This document shows positions 26,084 through 34,222 of a DNA stretch of 64,000 nt, in pieces (the first letter of the stretch is position 1; the number at the start of each line of letters is the position of its first letter). The notes under the pieces are model-generated. The model saw nothing but the letters and a program-made list of their open reading frames with translations. It was not told the DNA's origin and searched no databases. Source of the stretch: Candidatus Lernaella stagnicola. GTDB taxonomy: Bacteria > Lernaellota > Lernaellaia > Lernaellales > Lernaellaceae. The position numbers were made by a program, and so were the translations under genes. The stretch covers positions 496,001 through 560,000 of the forward strand of contig JAVCCK010000010.1 in the NCBI GenBank assembly GCA_030765525.1, given 5' to 3'.

Positions 26084-27244
26084 TTAACGTCGACGGCGCC
26101 GCAACACGAGCAGCGCGACCATGCTAAGCAACACAAACATGCCCAAATCGAGTGGGCCGCGCCCGGCGTGCAACGTCGCGCAACCGCGCCCGCTGTCATC
26201 GTCGTCGTCACCGTCGCCGCCGGGCTCGTCGTCGTCGGTCAGTTCGCCTTCCTCGCCGGGCAGCACTTGTTCCAGGAGGGCCGAATACGTCGCGCTTCGG
26301 ACGCCGTGTTCATCGTAATCGCCGGTTATCCGCAACCACGCTTTGCGCGCCTCCCCGGCCTCGCCGAGCACTTGCGCGCAATCGCCGTCACAGCGTTCCC
26401 GCGAGTCCGCCCCGTCTCCGGATTCCCACAATTCGATCGACTTGAAGCGGTCGGCGGATTCATCGGTGATCGTCACTTTGAGTCGGCGCCCGGCTTGGAG
26501 ATCGAGGATGTACCAATCGTCGTCGTATAGCCGGTTGTTGCTCAGTTCGGTCCGTCCGTCGAGGGCTCGCGAGTTGTAAAAACCGTCGTTGGGTTCGTCG
26601 GCATCGTCGGCGGGCAAGGGCTCGCCGCAAAAGAGTTCGGCGGCGGCCTGGATGTCGTCCTCGTCTAAATCTTCGGTGCGGAATCGAGACGTGTAGTAGG
26701 CATACATGGTGGCCGATTTCACCGCGGTATGGTCCAAGCCCCAAAAATGTCCGGCCTCGTGCGTCAACGTCGGGCGAATTTCGTAAATGGCGTTTTGCGG
26801 GTCGTTCGTATCCAGCGACCAGCGGTAATCCATGGCGTTGAAGGCAATATCGGCCTCGCGCAACGTGCCCGTGTTGTCGAACCACAGCGTCGTGACCGCC
26901 AGCGCCTGCTTGCCGAAAAGCCAAAGATCGGTCTCGAAAAAGACCGTGTTGCGATTATCCTGCGCCCCAGGCGTCTCGCTTTCGCGGCGACCGTCGTAGC
27001 GGAATTCAAGCGGCGCGCAAAAGGTCTGGCGATCGTAATTCCAACGCTCGATGGATTTGCGCAGCGCTGTCACCGTCGGACCGTCGGCAAGGTCCACGCC
27101 CAGCGGTTGCCGAACGTAGTAGGAAATGGGGTAACTGTCCCATTGGCAAATCTGCCCCGCGCAATCGCTGTATTCGAAAGCGACGGCCGGACCGGCCGCG
27201 ATTAGGAAGAGAAACGCCCACAGTAGCGACAATCGAAATCTCAT
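26084..27244 (-). CDS. Matrixin-type metalloprotease with a MYXO-CTERM-like C-terminal anchor
   Basis: 386 residues. Signal peptide (1-22), then an M10-like catalytic domain with zinc motif HEAGHFWGLDH (H162, H166, H172; catalytic E163) and Met-turn SATMYA (M180). A PPC-like beta domain follows (about 215-340, DEPNDGFYNS). The C-terminus has a short acidic run DDDDDSGRGC, a membrane helix LGMFVLLSMVALLVL and RRRRR: the Cys / helix / Arg arrangement of MYXO-CTERM sorting signals processed on the cell envelope. In the family the protease degrades proteins extracellularly. Eleven bases before arcC and six bases after the upstream gene, so in one operon. Confidence 0.85.
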   Translation of the reverse strand: MRFRLSLLWAFLFLIAAGPAVAFEYSDCAGQICQWDSYPISYYVRQPLGVDLADGPTVTALRKSIERWNYDRQTFCAPLEFRYDGRRESETPGAQDNRNTVFFETDLWLFGKQALAVTTLWFDNTGTLREADIAFNAMDYRWSLDTNDPQNAIYEIRPTLTHEAGHFWGLDHTAVKSATMYAYYTSRFRTEDLDEDDIQAAAELFCGEPLPADDADEPNDGFYNSRALDGRTELSNNRLYDDDWYILDLQAGRRLKVTITDESADRFKSIELWESGDGADSRERCDGDCAQVLGEAGEARKAWLRITGDYDEHGVRSATYSALLEQVLPGEEGELTDDDEPGGDGDDDDDSGRGCATLHAGRGPLDLGMFVLLSMVALLVLRRRRR

Positions 27245-27250
27245 GAGCGC

Positions 27251-27817
27251 TTACTCCTGTGGGGCGGCCAGCAAATCCCCAAGATTCGCCAACGGCTCCG
27301 CCAGAGTGCCCACCTGTCGGCGGCATGCTTCCCCAGCGCCGTCGCACGCCGCGAAACGTTCGGGTGCCCGGCCCAGGACCTGCACGACCCAGCGCCGGCC
27401 GCTTTTCTCCACCACGGCCAGCATGCCTTGTCCCATGCCCACCGGCCGCAAGACATCGCGCCCGCCGTACCGCGTGCCGTCGCCGCGACCGAATACGAGA
27501 AAGGTGTCGCCGACTTCCGGTAGCGGCGCGCCGGGGATTCTCATCGTCAGGTCGCCGCGCTTGCCGCCCGGCAGACGCAACACCAATGAGGCGCCCGGGG
27601 TGCCGCGATAGGTTTGCGTGACCCGGCAGGTGACCAGCGTCGTCGGGATGCCTTCGTATTCTTCCACCGAGCGACTGATGGCTTCCACCAAAGCGACTCG
27701 TTCGGACTTTTCGATCAGTTGTTGCCACGTCAGCGGCAAAATCGTCGCGGCGGCGGCGACGCTCGCCGAACACAGCGCCGCGATCAGCAATACGCGGCGG
27801 AGGGTCGTTTTTTTCAA
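27251..27817 (-). CDS. Exported protein of unknown function
   Basis: 188 residues. TTG start overlaps the upstream gene's TGA (TTGA), with AAGGG in front. Signal peptide MKKTTLRRVLLIAALCSAS, cleavage near AAA-TI. The mature part, with LIEKSERVALVEAISRSVEE, TCRVTQTYRGTP and VGDTFLVFGRG, looks like a small beta-barrel/OB-like domain seen in proteins often annotated as exported hypotheticals next to matrixin proteases. Two late Cys residues (AACDGAGEAC) could form a disulfide. It is six bases upstream of the matrixin, so a partner or inhibitor/chaperone of the protease is possible but unproven. Confidence 0.6.
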   Translation of the reverse strand: MKKTTLRRVLLIAALCSASVAAAATILPLTWQQLIEKSERVALVEAISRSVEEYEGIPTTLVTCRVTQTYRGTPGASLVLRLPGGKRGDLTMRIPGAPLPEVGDTFLVFGRGDGTRYGGRDVLRPVGMGQGMLAVVEKSGRRWVVQVLGRAPERFAACDGAGEACRRQVGTLAEPLANLGDLLAAPQE

Positions 27818-29136
27818 ATCAGCCCTTTCTCTTTTAGGACATCGACTAGGTCGGGCTTGCCGATTTCCTGCAGTTCGTACCGGACCCGTACCGTTGGAGT
27901 GTCGCCGAAATCGATCAGGCGGCGCAAGTCGATGGGCGTACCAATGATCACCACGTCGCATTCCATCGCGTCGAACGTGGCCTGCAAGTCGGCAATTTGC
28001 TCATCGCCGTACCCGATCGCGGGCAGCAAATTGGCGAGATGATCGTATTTTTCAAAGATGCCGAGATAATCGCCCTGCAGGAAAGGCGTGGGATCGACCA
28101 GTTCCACGGCCCCGAAACGCTCCGCCGCCAACACGGCCACGCCATAGCTCATGCCGCCGTGGGTGAGCGTCGGGCCATCCTCGATGGCCAAGACGCGCCC
28201 GCCCTCGATAACCTTGGGGTCGTCCACGAAAATCGGGCTCGCCGCTTCGATGATCTTGGCGTCGGGATTCAACTGGCGCAGCGTTTGGCGCAGTTCGACG
28301 ACGGCCTCGGGGTCGGCGGTGTCGATTTTGTTGATGATCGCAACGTCGGCCCGCAGCGTATTGGTCAGGCCCGGATAATATGTGCTTTCGTCTCCGACCC
28401 GGTGCGGATCGACGATGACGATTTCCAAGTCGGAAACGTAGAAGGGCAGGTCGTTGTTGCCGCCGTCCCAGACGATCACGTCGGCTTCTTTCTCGGCCTC
28501 GGCCAGAATCGCGCCGTAATCAACCCCCGCGTAGCAGACAATGCCGCTTGTGATGTGCGGCTCGTATTCCTCGCGCTCCTCGATCGTGCATTCGTGCTTG
28601 TCCAAATCGGCCATTTCGGCAAAGCGCTGCACCCGCTGCTTCACCAAATTGCCGTAAGGCATCGGATGACGGATCGCCACGACGCGCTTGCCGGACTCCT
28701 GCAGCAACTTGACGACCTTGCGCGTCGTCTGGCTTTTGCCGCAACCGGTGCGAACCGCGCACACCGAAACCACCGGCACTTTCGCCTTGAGCATGGTTTG
28801 CTCGGCGCCCAGCAGCACGAAAGACGCCCCGGCGGCGTTGACCATCGAGGCCAACGACATGACGGTTTGATGCGCGACGTCGGAATAGGAGAAAACGACT
28901 TGGTCGACCGAATGCTCTCGAATCAGATCGACCAATTCAGCTTCGGGAACGATCGGAATGCCTTCACCGTAGAGCGATCCCGCCAACTCGGGCGGGTAGC
29001 GGCGGTCATCGATGTTGGGGATTTGCGTGGCCGTAAAGGCGACGACCTGGTAGTTCTCATTATCGCGAAAAAACACGTTGAAGTTGTGAAAATCACGTCC
29101 GCCGGCTCCGGCGATCACCACTTTCTGGGCGGCCAT
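27814..29136 (-). CDS. COG2403-like GTPase / cyclic 2,3-diphosphoglycerate synthetase homologue
   Basis: 440 residues. N-terminal Rossmann-like part (VVIAGAGGRDFHNFN, ATQIPNIDDRRYP) and a P-loop AVRTGCGKSQTTRKV near residue 130, then VIWDGGNNDLPFYVSD-like Walker B region and VAIINKIDTAD (NKID base-recognition motif). This matches the family of archaeal cyclic 2,3-diphosphoglycerate synthetase and its many bacterial relatives of unknown product, often seen near carbamate kinase. Which nucleotide or small molecule it uses is unknown. First gene of the four-gene unit ending in arcC; the next start overlaps its stop. Confidence 0.78.
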   Translation of the reverse strand: MAAQKVVIAGAGGRDFHNFNVFFRDNENYQVVAFTATQIPNIDDRRYPPELAGSLYGEGIPIVPEAELVDLIREHSVDQVVFSYSDVAHQTVMSLASMVNAAGASFVLLGAEQTMLKAKVPVVSVCAVRTGCGKSQTTRKVVKLLQESGKRVVAIRHPMPYGNLVKQRVQRFAEMADLDKHECTIEEREEYEPHITSGIVCYAGVDYGAILAEAEKEADVIVWDGGNNDLPFYVSDLEIVIVDPHRVGDESTYYPGLTNTLRADVAIINKIDTADPEAVVELRQTLRQLNPDAKIIEAASPIFVDDPKVIEGGRVLAIEDGPTLTHGGMSYGVAVLAAERFGAVELVDPTPFLQGDYLGIFEKYDHLANLLPAIGYGDEQIADLQATFDAMECDVVIIGTPIDLRRLIDFGDTPTVRVRYELQEIGKPDLVDVLKEKGLI

Positions 29137-29445
29137 GGGTCGTCTCCTTGCCTTTGCGAGAGGTTGTTGAAAGATCCGTCAAGAACTTGCGGTCTTGATC
29201 ATGCGAAGCCAGGATAGGAACGGCCCGAACGAGTGTCAAGGCCTTGAAAACACGTATTTTTATGCGTTTTTCGTGAGTTTAGATGCAGCCCGCCGAGCGC
29301 CCGCCCGAATCGTCCAGGGGGCTTGCCGCTCGCCCACGCGGGTGATATATAGCGACCTCTTGTTGAGCGTGTTCTTTCCCAGATGGCCGAAAGGGGAAGC
29401 GGCTGAGGGATGCCGACTTCGGCTTCGGCGGCTGCCTCTGGTTTC
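29137..29445. other. Gene-free divergent region ahead of two tRNA genes
   Basis: About 310 bases between the COG2403-like gene and the first tRNA hold no open frame with coding character. The region carries the tRNA promoter described separately and GC-rich inverted sequence at about 29400-29440 (GCCGA...TTCGGC). No other signal is visible. Confidence 0.5.
29323..29351 (+). promoter_or_regulatory. Promoter for the tRNA-Ser pair
   Basis: TTGCCG (-35, 29323-29328), exactly 17 bases, then TATATA (-10, 29346-29351). It reads towards the two tRNA genes; the predicted start is about 90 bases upstream of the first. Confidence 0.6.
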
Positions 29446-29530
29446 GGAGGGATGGCCGAGTGGTCGAAGGCGGCGGTCTTGAAAACCGTTGAGCAGCAAT
29501 GTTCCGGGGGTTCGAATCCCTCTCCCTCCG
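29446..29530 (+). tRNA. tRNA-Ser(TGA)
   Basis: The acceptor stem GGAGGGA (29446-29452) pairs with TCCCTCC (29523-29529), discriminator G. The anticodon loop CTTGAAA has anticodon TGA in a GCGGT/ACCGT stem. A long variable arm is present, as usual for serine tRNAs, and the T-loop is GGTTCGAATCC. CCA is not encoded. Confidence 0.96.
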
Positions 29531-29550
29531 CTTTCTTTCGGCTTACGTTT

Positions 29551-29637
29551 GGAGAGGTGACCGAGTGGCTTAAGGTGCACGCCTGCTAAGCGTGTGAGGG
29601 TTTACGCCCTCCGAGGGTTCGAATCCCTCCCTCTCCG
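29551..29637 (+). tRNA. tRNA-Ser(GCT)
   Basis: Acceptor GGAGAGG (29551-29557) pairs with CCTCTCC (29630-29636), discriminator G. Anticodon GCT in loop CTGCTAA on a CACGC/GCGTG stem. Long variable arm and T-loop GGTTCGAATCC. Twenty bases after the preceding tRNA, so probably the same transcript. CCA is not encoded. Confidence 0.96.
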
Positions 29638-29771
29638 TTCTTCCCCCCCAGGCTAAGCCTAGACCCAAAACCGCGTGCATCTGACGACTTTGCCGTTGAC
29701 CACACAGCCTCCCCACCGTTGGCGGTGAGACTATGCCACCCGGCGCTTGGCGAGCCTCACAAAAACGCGCT

Positions 29772-32012
29772 TCACATAACCCAATCGATGCCGTTCGGGG
29801 GTAGTTGCGACACATCAGCGCCCCAGGCCGGGTTCGGCTCTTCGCCCATGACAAAGAGCAATTCGCCCCCCGCGACCAATTCGTCGTGGGTGATCCACGC
29901 CCGTTCGAGCGCCGCACCGTTGAGATAAACTTCCTGGATGTACATCGCCTCATCCGAGAGATTCTCGGCGCGGATGACAAAACGCACATCGCCGTCGACG
30001 CGGCAGATCGCCTCGCTGAAAATCGGCCCGGTCAGCATGTAGATCGGTCGGCCGATCGTCACCGGATAAAGCCCCAGCGAGGCCAGCACGAACCAAGCGG
30101 ACATCGTGCCCGCATCGTCGTCCATCTCCGGAATAAAGCCCTTGGGTTGATCGCGGTAGATGTGGCCGTGGTAGGGAATCGGCCACTTGTCGTGCGTGCC
30201 GTACCACTGATTGACCGGCTGCAGCAGCAGTTCGCGCACGATCTGTTGCGAGCGCCACGGCGCACCCAAATGGTTGAATAGAAAGGGCGCGTGGATATCC
30301 GGTTCGTTGCCGTGGTTGTGCAGTTCCTCAGCAAAATAGTACTCGAGTTGTGAACGCAACTCGTCCCGGCCGCCCACCATCGCGGCAATGCCCTCGATAT
30401 CGTGCACGACGGCCCAGCGGTACTGCCACAGCGTGCCTTCGTACAAACCTCGGGCGTGCATGACGTCGGCGTCCTCACCCATCACCGCGAAATGCTCAAG
30501 CCACGTCGACTCGTACTCCAAGGCGCGCGCCCGGTACAGGTCGCGGTGAGTTTGATCGCCCAACAGCTCGGCCAGTTCCGCGACGGCCCAGTAATCGTAC
30601 GACGCCTCCAGCACCGTATCGGGTGAATCGGGCGCCAGCGCCGCGGCCTCGGCGAGGATTTCGTCAAACGCGTCGGCCAGACCGAAGTCGTCGATCCCCT
30701 TGGCCGCCGCGTCAAGCAGCAGCGCCGGAGCGTGCTCGGTGCGCACGGTGGGGCAGGGCTCGTGATCGGTCGCCCAGTCGGCTTTGCCCTGCTGATACAG
30801 CTCGACGAGCGAGCGCGACCAATCGCCGACGCGCTCTGGATCCAGAAGCGTTTGCAGCGCGTACTTGTTGCGATAGGTATCCCACAACGACCAGCCGTGA
30901 TAGCGCACATGACCCGCGGCCGCGTGTACCTCGCCGTCGGTGCCGCGGTAGGCGCCGTCGACGCCCGTAATGTCCACGGGCAGCAGCGACGCGCGATAAA
31001 GCAGCGTGTAGAACAAGCGTCGGTGTTCCTCCGCGCCGGTGACCACGACCCTTCCCAGGTGTTCGTTCCACGCCGTTCGGGCTTGCGCGTGCGTGGCGTC
31101 GAAGTCCCATCCCGGCGTTTCCGCGTCACGATTGGCCGTTGCCTGCGCCGCGTCGACGGTGGCCAGCCCGACCTTGGCTTGCAGCACCTTTTCCTTGCCC
31201 AAATCGAAGGTCAGGATGACGTCGGTGGATTCCTGGGAGGCGGGCACTTCCTCCCACGCGGTGACGGGGTGGTCGAACGCGGCGGCGAAGAAAAATTCGT
31301 ACCGGCCGCGATTGCACACGTTGGTGGCCGACACCCGGCCGGTCACTTCAGCCTCGCCGAGCGTCCAGTCGGACCCGCGGTTATCGGCGAACGGTTCGTT
31401 GAGCGTCAGGCGCACACGGACGACACCACCCTCGGCGAAGGTGTAACGATGGCGGCCGACATGCGCGGTCGCGGTCAGCTCGACCCCGATGGATTGCACG
31501 TCTTGCAGAATGACGGAGTAGTAGCCCGGTGAGGCTGTTTCGGAGGTCTTGTTCAGCGTGGCGAAACGCCCTTGTCCCTCGAGGAAAGGCAGTAGCCGCA
31601 CGCTGCCGCCTGCGCCGTTGCAGCCGACTCCTCCGATACGGGTGTGCGAAAAGCCGCGTACCAAGCGCGCGCCGTAATCGTAGCCCGCATGGCCGCCGGG
31701 CTGCGTGTCGGGCCCCAATTTGACCAAACCGAATGGCGTGGTGGCCGCCGGGTGCAATTGTCCGTGATCGCCGGCTGTGCCGATGAAGGGGTCGACGTAC
31801 GCGGCGGGTTCGAAGGGCGTGGTGTCGTCGTCATTGTCATTGTCGTCATTGTCGTCGTCGTTATCGTCGTCGTCGTTGTTGTCATCGTCGTCGTCATCGG
31901 CGGGCGCGGGCGTATTGGTGTCATCGTCGTCGTCACCTTCGGCGCAAGCACCGAACAAAACGATAACGGTTAGCATTAACATGAAAACAATGGTCAGCTG
32001 TCCTGTACGCAA
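29772..32012 (-). CDS. GH92-family alpha-mannosidase lipoprotein with acidic tether
   Basis: 746 residues from a TTG start with GGAGG at six bases. Lipobox LFGAC (Cys23), then an Asp/Asn tract (about 27-70) ending DDDTTPFEP. The rest is a full-length GH92 protein: N-terminal sandwich opening YVDPFIGTAGDHGQLHPAA, then an (alpha/alpha)6 catalytic barrel with WSLWDTYRNK, TVLEASYDYWAVAELA and MDDDAGTMSAWFVLASLGLYPV. The family are Ca2+-dependent exo-alpha-mannosidases. Anchored outside the cell, it would trim external mannans or glycoproteins. Read alone on the minus strand. Confidence 0.9.
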   Translation of the reverse strand: MRTGQLTIVFMLMLTVIVLFGACAEGDDDDDTNTPAPADDDDDDNNDDDDNDDDNDDNDNDDDTTPFEPAAYVDPFIGTAGDHGQLHPAATTPFGLVKLGPDTQPGGHAGYDYGARLVRGFSHTRIGGVGCNGAGGSVRLLPFLEGQGRFATLNKTSETASPGYYSVILQDVQSIGVELTATAHVGRHRYTFAEGGVVRVRLTLNEPFADNRGSDWTLGEAEVTGRVSATNVCNRGRYEFFFAAAFDHPVTAWEEVPASQESTDVILTFDLGKEKVLQAKVGLATVDAAQATANRDAETPGWDFDATHAQARTAWNEHLGRVVVTGAEEHRRLFYTLLYRASLLPVDITGVDGAYRGTDGEVHAAAGHVRYHGWSLWDTYRNKYALQTLLDPERVGDWSRSLVELYQQGKADWATDHEPCPTVRTEHAPALLLDAAAKGIDDFGLADAFDEILAEAAALAPDSPDTVLEASYDYWAVAELAELLGDQTHRDLYRARALEYESTWLEHFAVMGEDADVMHARGLYEGTLWQYRWAVVHDIEGIAAMVGGRDELRSQLEYYFAEELHNHGNEPDIHAPFLFNHLGAPWRSQQIVRELLLQPVNQWYGTHDKWPIPYHGHIYRDQPKGFIPEMDDDAGTMSAWFVLASLGLYPVTIGRPIYMLTGPIFSEAICRVDGDVRFVIRAENLSDEAMYIQEVYLNGAALERAWITHDELVAGGELLFVMGEEPNPAWGADVSQLPPNGIDWVM

Positions 32013-32053
32013 TAAACGCCTCCGTTACATTTCGTAGTATCGGCACCCAACAC

Positions 32054-32072
32054 GTTGGTGCCTGACCCCAAT
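32054..32072 (+). repeat. 19-bp interspersed repeat, copy 1
   Basis: GTTGGTGCCTGACCCCAAT. It differs by one base from copy 2 at 32131 and is in the same orientation. The motif GGTGCCTGACCCC/GGTGCCTGTCCCC resembles REP-like elements found near Y1 transposases (RAYTs) in proteobacteria; no such gene lies in the window. Confidence 0.6.
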
Positions 32073-32130
32073 TTTGGGGGCTGGGGAATCCGTAAGTGGC
32101 TGTATTTGTTCATGTCACGTTTTCAAAACG

Positions 32131-32149
32131 GTTGGTGCCTGTCCCCAAT
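32131..32149 (+). repeat. 19-bp interspersed repeat, copy 2
   Basis: GTTGGTGCCTGTCCCCAAT, one base different from copy 1 and 58 bases beyond its end. Both lie in the 176-base gap between the GH92 gene and the downstream end of the AICAR transformylase gene, where nothing else is visible. Confidence 0.6.
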
Positions 32150-32188
32150 GGTTTAAGGCCAAAATGGTGCGATACGGACCAGGTTCGG

Positions 32189-33439
32189 TTAGTGGCGGAA
32201 TACGCGGATGCCGGTAAATACCATCGCCACATGGGCTTCGTTGCACAGTTGCGTGTTCTCGGCATCAGCCGGGGCACCGCCCGGTTGCATGATCGTCCGG
32301 ATGCCTTCGGCGATCGAAACCTCGACCGGACCCGTGTCGAAAATCGCCCCGTCCGAGGCCATCGACGCGCCGATCAAGCCGCCACGTAGTTCCACCGTGT
32401 CGTCCCACACCGACCGGCGCATTTCCGGGTCCGATAACGTAGTGAACGGCCGCTTGAAACGCTCCCACGCCAGCCGATCGGCCATCGCGTGGTACGCCTT
32501 GTCGCGCGTCGTCTGGGCGACCGCCGTGCGATCCTGGCCGCCCACCCCCACGGCGACCGTCGTCCCGTCTTTGACGTACACGATGCTGTCGCTGACGGTG
32601 ACTTCGGCCAGCTTCCACGCGAACAGCAAATTTTCCCATTCCTCGCCCGTGGGTTGACGCTGAGAACGAACCTCCGCGTTGTGTGCCACCGCTTGCGCCG
32701 GCCGGCAATCGTCACGGGTCAGCGGCTGCGGCGTCACGGCCCACTGGGCGACCACGCCGCCATCCTGCAGACTCGCGAACTCGAGATACGGCCGACCCAC
32801 CCACTGCGTCAAGCGGTCGATACCGCCCACACGCAGCAGGCACAAGCGCGGATTGGCCGCCAATTGCTCCACCGCGCCCGGCTCGAAATCCGGCGCGACG
32901 ACCACATCGAGCGACGCGTGCAGAATCGCCTCGGCCGTCGCTCGGTTCACGGAGCGGTTAAAGGCCGCGCATCCACCGCGGGTGCCGACGCGGTTGGCCA
33001 GAAACGCCGACCAAAACGCCTCCTCCACACTTGAGCGTATCGCGGCGCCGCAAGGGTTGTTGTGCTTGACGATAACGCAGGTCGGCTTCTCCAGCGTTTG
33101 GCGAAACACCGCCAAGGCGATATCGGCGTCGCGCAGGCCGGTCTTGCTCGGGTGCTTACCTTGTTGCAGCAACACGGCCGCGCTGGTCAGATGCGGGTGC
33201 GGGGCGACCAGTTCCACCTCGCCGATCACCAAATTACCGTTGATCAGCCGGTACAGCGCCGCGGGACGGTCCACGTTTTCGCCGTACCGCAAACCGGAAC
33301 GGCCGCCTTCCACCGGCCACGTTACCTTCTCGTATTGCAGGGTTTGTCGTTGACCGCCCTCGACAAAGCTGATTTCGAGCTGCGACGGAAAGGCGTCGCG
33401 CGGCAGATCGGTCGGCACGGTGATGTCTTTTTCCTTCAT
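32189..33439 (-). CDS. purH: Stand-alone AICAR transformylase (PurH C-terminal domain only)
   Basis: 416 residues from the ATG preceded by GAGGGT; the frame extends upstream but overlaps purN. It transfers a formyl group from 10-formyl-THF to AICAR in purine synthesis. Motifs: RSGLRYGENVDRPAALY, VKHNNPCGAA (the Lys-His of the active site), GGCAAFNRSVN, DSIVYVKDGTTVAVGVGGQ, GLIGASMASDGAIF. Usual PurH has about 510-530 residues with an N-terminal IMP cyclohydrolase (MGS-like) domain; that domain is missing here, so cyclisation must be done elsewhere. Seven bases downstream of purN. Confidence 0.85.
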   Translation of the reverse strand: MKEKDITVPTDLPRDAFPSQLEISFVEGGQRQTLQYEKVTWPVEGGRSGLRYGENVDRPAALYRLINGNLVIGEVELVAPHPHLTSAAVLLQQGKHPSKTGLRDADIALAVFRQTLEKPTCVIVKHNNPCGAAIRSSVEEAFWSAFLANRVGTRGGCAAFNRSVNRATAEAILHASLDVVVAPDFEPGAVEQLAANPRLCLLRVGGIDRLTQWVGRPYLEFASLQDGGVVAQWAVTPQPLTRDDCRPAQAVAHNAEVRSQRQPTGEEWENLLFAWKLAEVTVSDSIVYVKDGTTVAVGVGGQDRTAVAQTTRDKAYHAMADRLAWERFKRPFTTLSDPEMRRSVWDDTVELRGGLIGASMASDGAIFDTGPVEVSIAEGIRTIMQPGGAPADAENTQLCNEAHVAMVFTGIRVFRH

Positions 33440-33446
33440 ATAACCC

Positions 33447-34106
33447 TCAAGCCTCGCTGTCATCGACAATGGTGTAGCGGCCGTCCTGCACTCGCACTTT
33501 GCCGCGCGCGATCGCATCGAGCACGGCGCTGTATAGTTCCCACTCGACCGCCAAACCGCGTTCCTTGACCGCGTCCAAGTCGTCCTCGGGCAACACCGGC
33601 ACGGGGCGTTGGGCGATGAGCGGCCCGGTATCCATCCCGGCGTCGATGAAGTGCACGGAAATTTTTGTTTCGGTCAGCCGCGGCCCTTTTTTCGTTAGCC
33701 CCATGGCGAACTCGTAGCCGTGGACGCCTTGGTAAACGGCGGTGTCGGCCGGGTGAATGTTGATGACGCCCGGCAGGTCGAACTTTTTCAGGCGGTAGTC
33801 GGCGATGAACGCCGCCGTCATCAAGCGCATGTAACCGGCCAACACGATCAGGTCGAACTTAAAAGGCGCCAGGGCCTCGCGCGACGCGGCTTCGTGGGCG
33901 GCGCGGGACGGAAATTCGCGATCGTCCAGGCAGACGGTGTCGATGCCGAATTTGCGCGCGCGCTCCAAGCCGTAGGCATCAGCGCGGTTGGAAAACACGA
34001 CGACCACTTCGCAGGCGATCTTGCCCGCGGCGCAATTCTCGGCGATGGCTTCGAAATTCGAGCCGCCGCCGGATAGGAAAACGGCCAGTTTCAGCTTGGC
34101 GCTCAT
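33447..34106 (-). CDS. purN: Phosphoribosylglycinamide formyltransferase
   Basis: 219 residues from the ATG with AGGAC eight bases upstream. Third step of purine synthesis: 10-formyl-THF plus GAR gives FGAR. N-terminal AVFLSGGGSNFEAI binds the substrate phosphate; N116 and H118 in INIHPADTA and D159 in IDAGMDTGPLIAQ are the catalytic triad. After the His, the usual SLLPAFPG stretch is replaced by ADTAVYQGVHGYEFAMG, a variant but consistent fold. Upstream neighbour of purH. Confidence 0.9.
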   Translation of the reverse strand: MSAKLKLAVFLSGGGSNFEAIAENCAAGKIACEVVVVFSNRADAYGLERARKFGIDTVCLDDREFPSRAAHEAASREALAPFKFDLIVLAGYMRLMTAAFIADYRLKKFDLPGVINIHPADTAVYQGVHGYEFAMGLTKKGPRLTETKISVHFIDAGMDTGPLIAQRPVPVLPEDDLDAVKERGLAVEWELYSAVLDAIARGKVRVQDGRYTIVDDSEA

Positions 34107-34222
34107 GGCTTCGGTCCTTTGTGTGCCGCAATGATGGTTTTGCATCTTAGCAAGTTGCCGCGTGGTGGGAAAGACGAGGCATCCGTTCCGGAGAGGCTTT
34201 GCGGGAAGTGCGCCGGTGGCGA

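Noticed and set aside
27997-29217. 406-codon plus-strand open frame
   Set aside because: Antisense of the COG2403-like GTPase with its P-loop; no recognisable domain or ribosome site.
29400-29445. Additional tRNA or small RNA gene ahead of the tRNA-Ser pair
   Set aside because: Inverted GC-rich repeats exist, but no cloverleaf or T-loop consensus is present.
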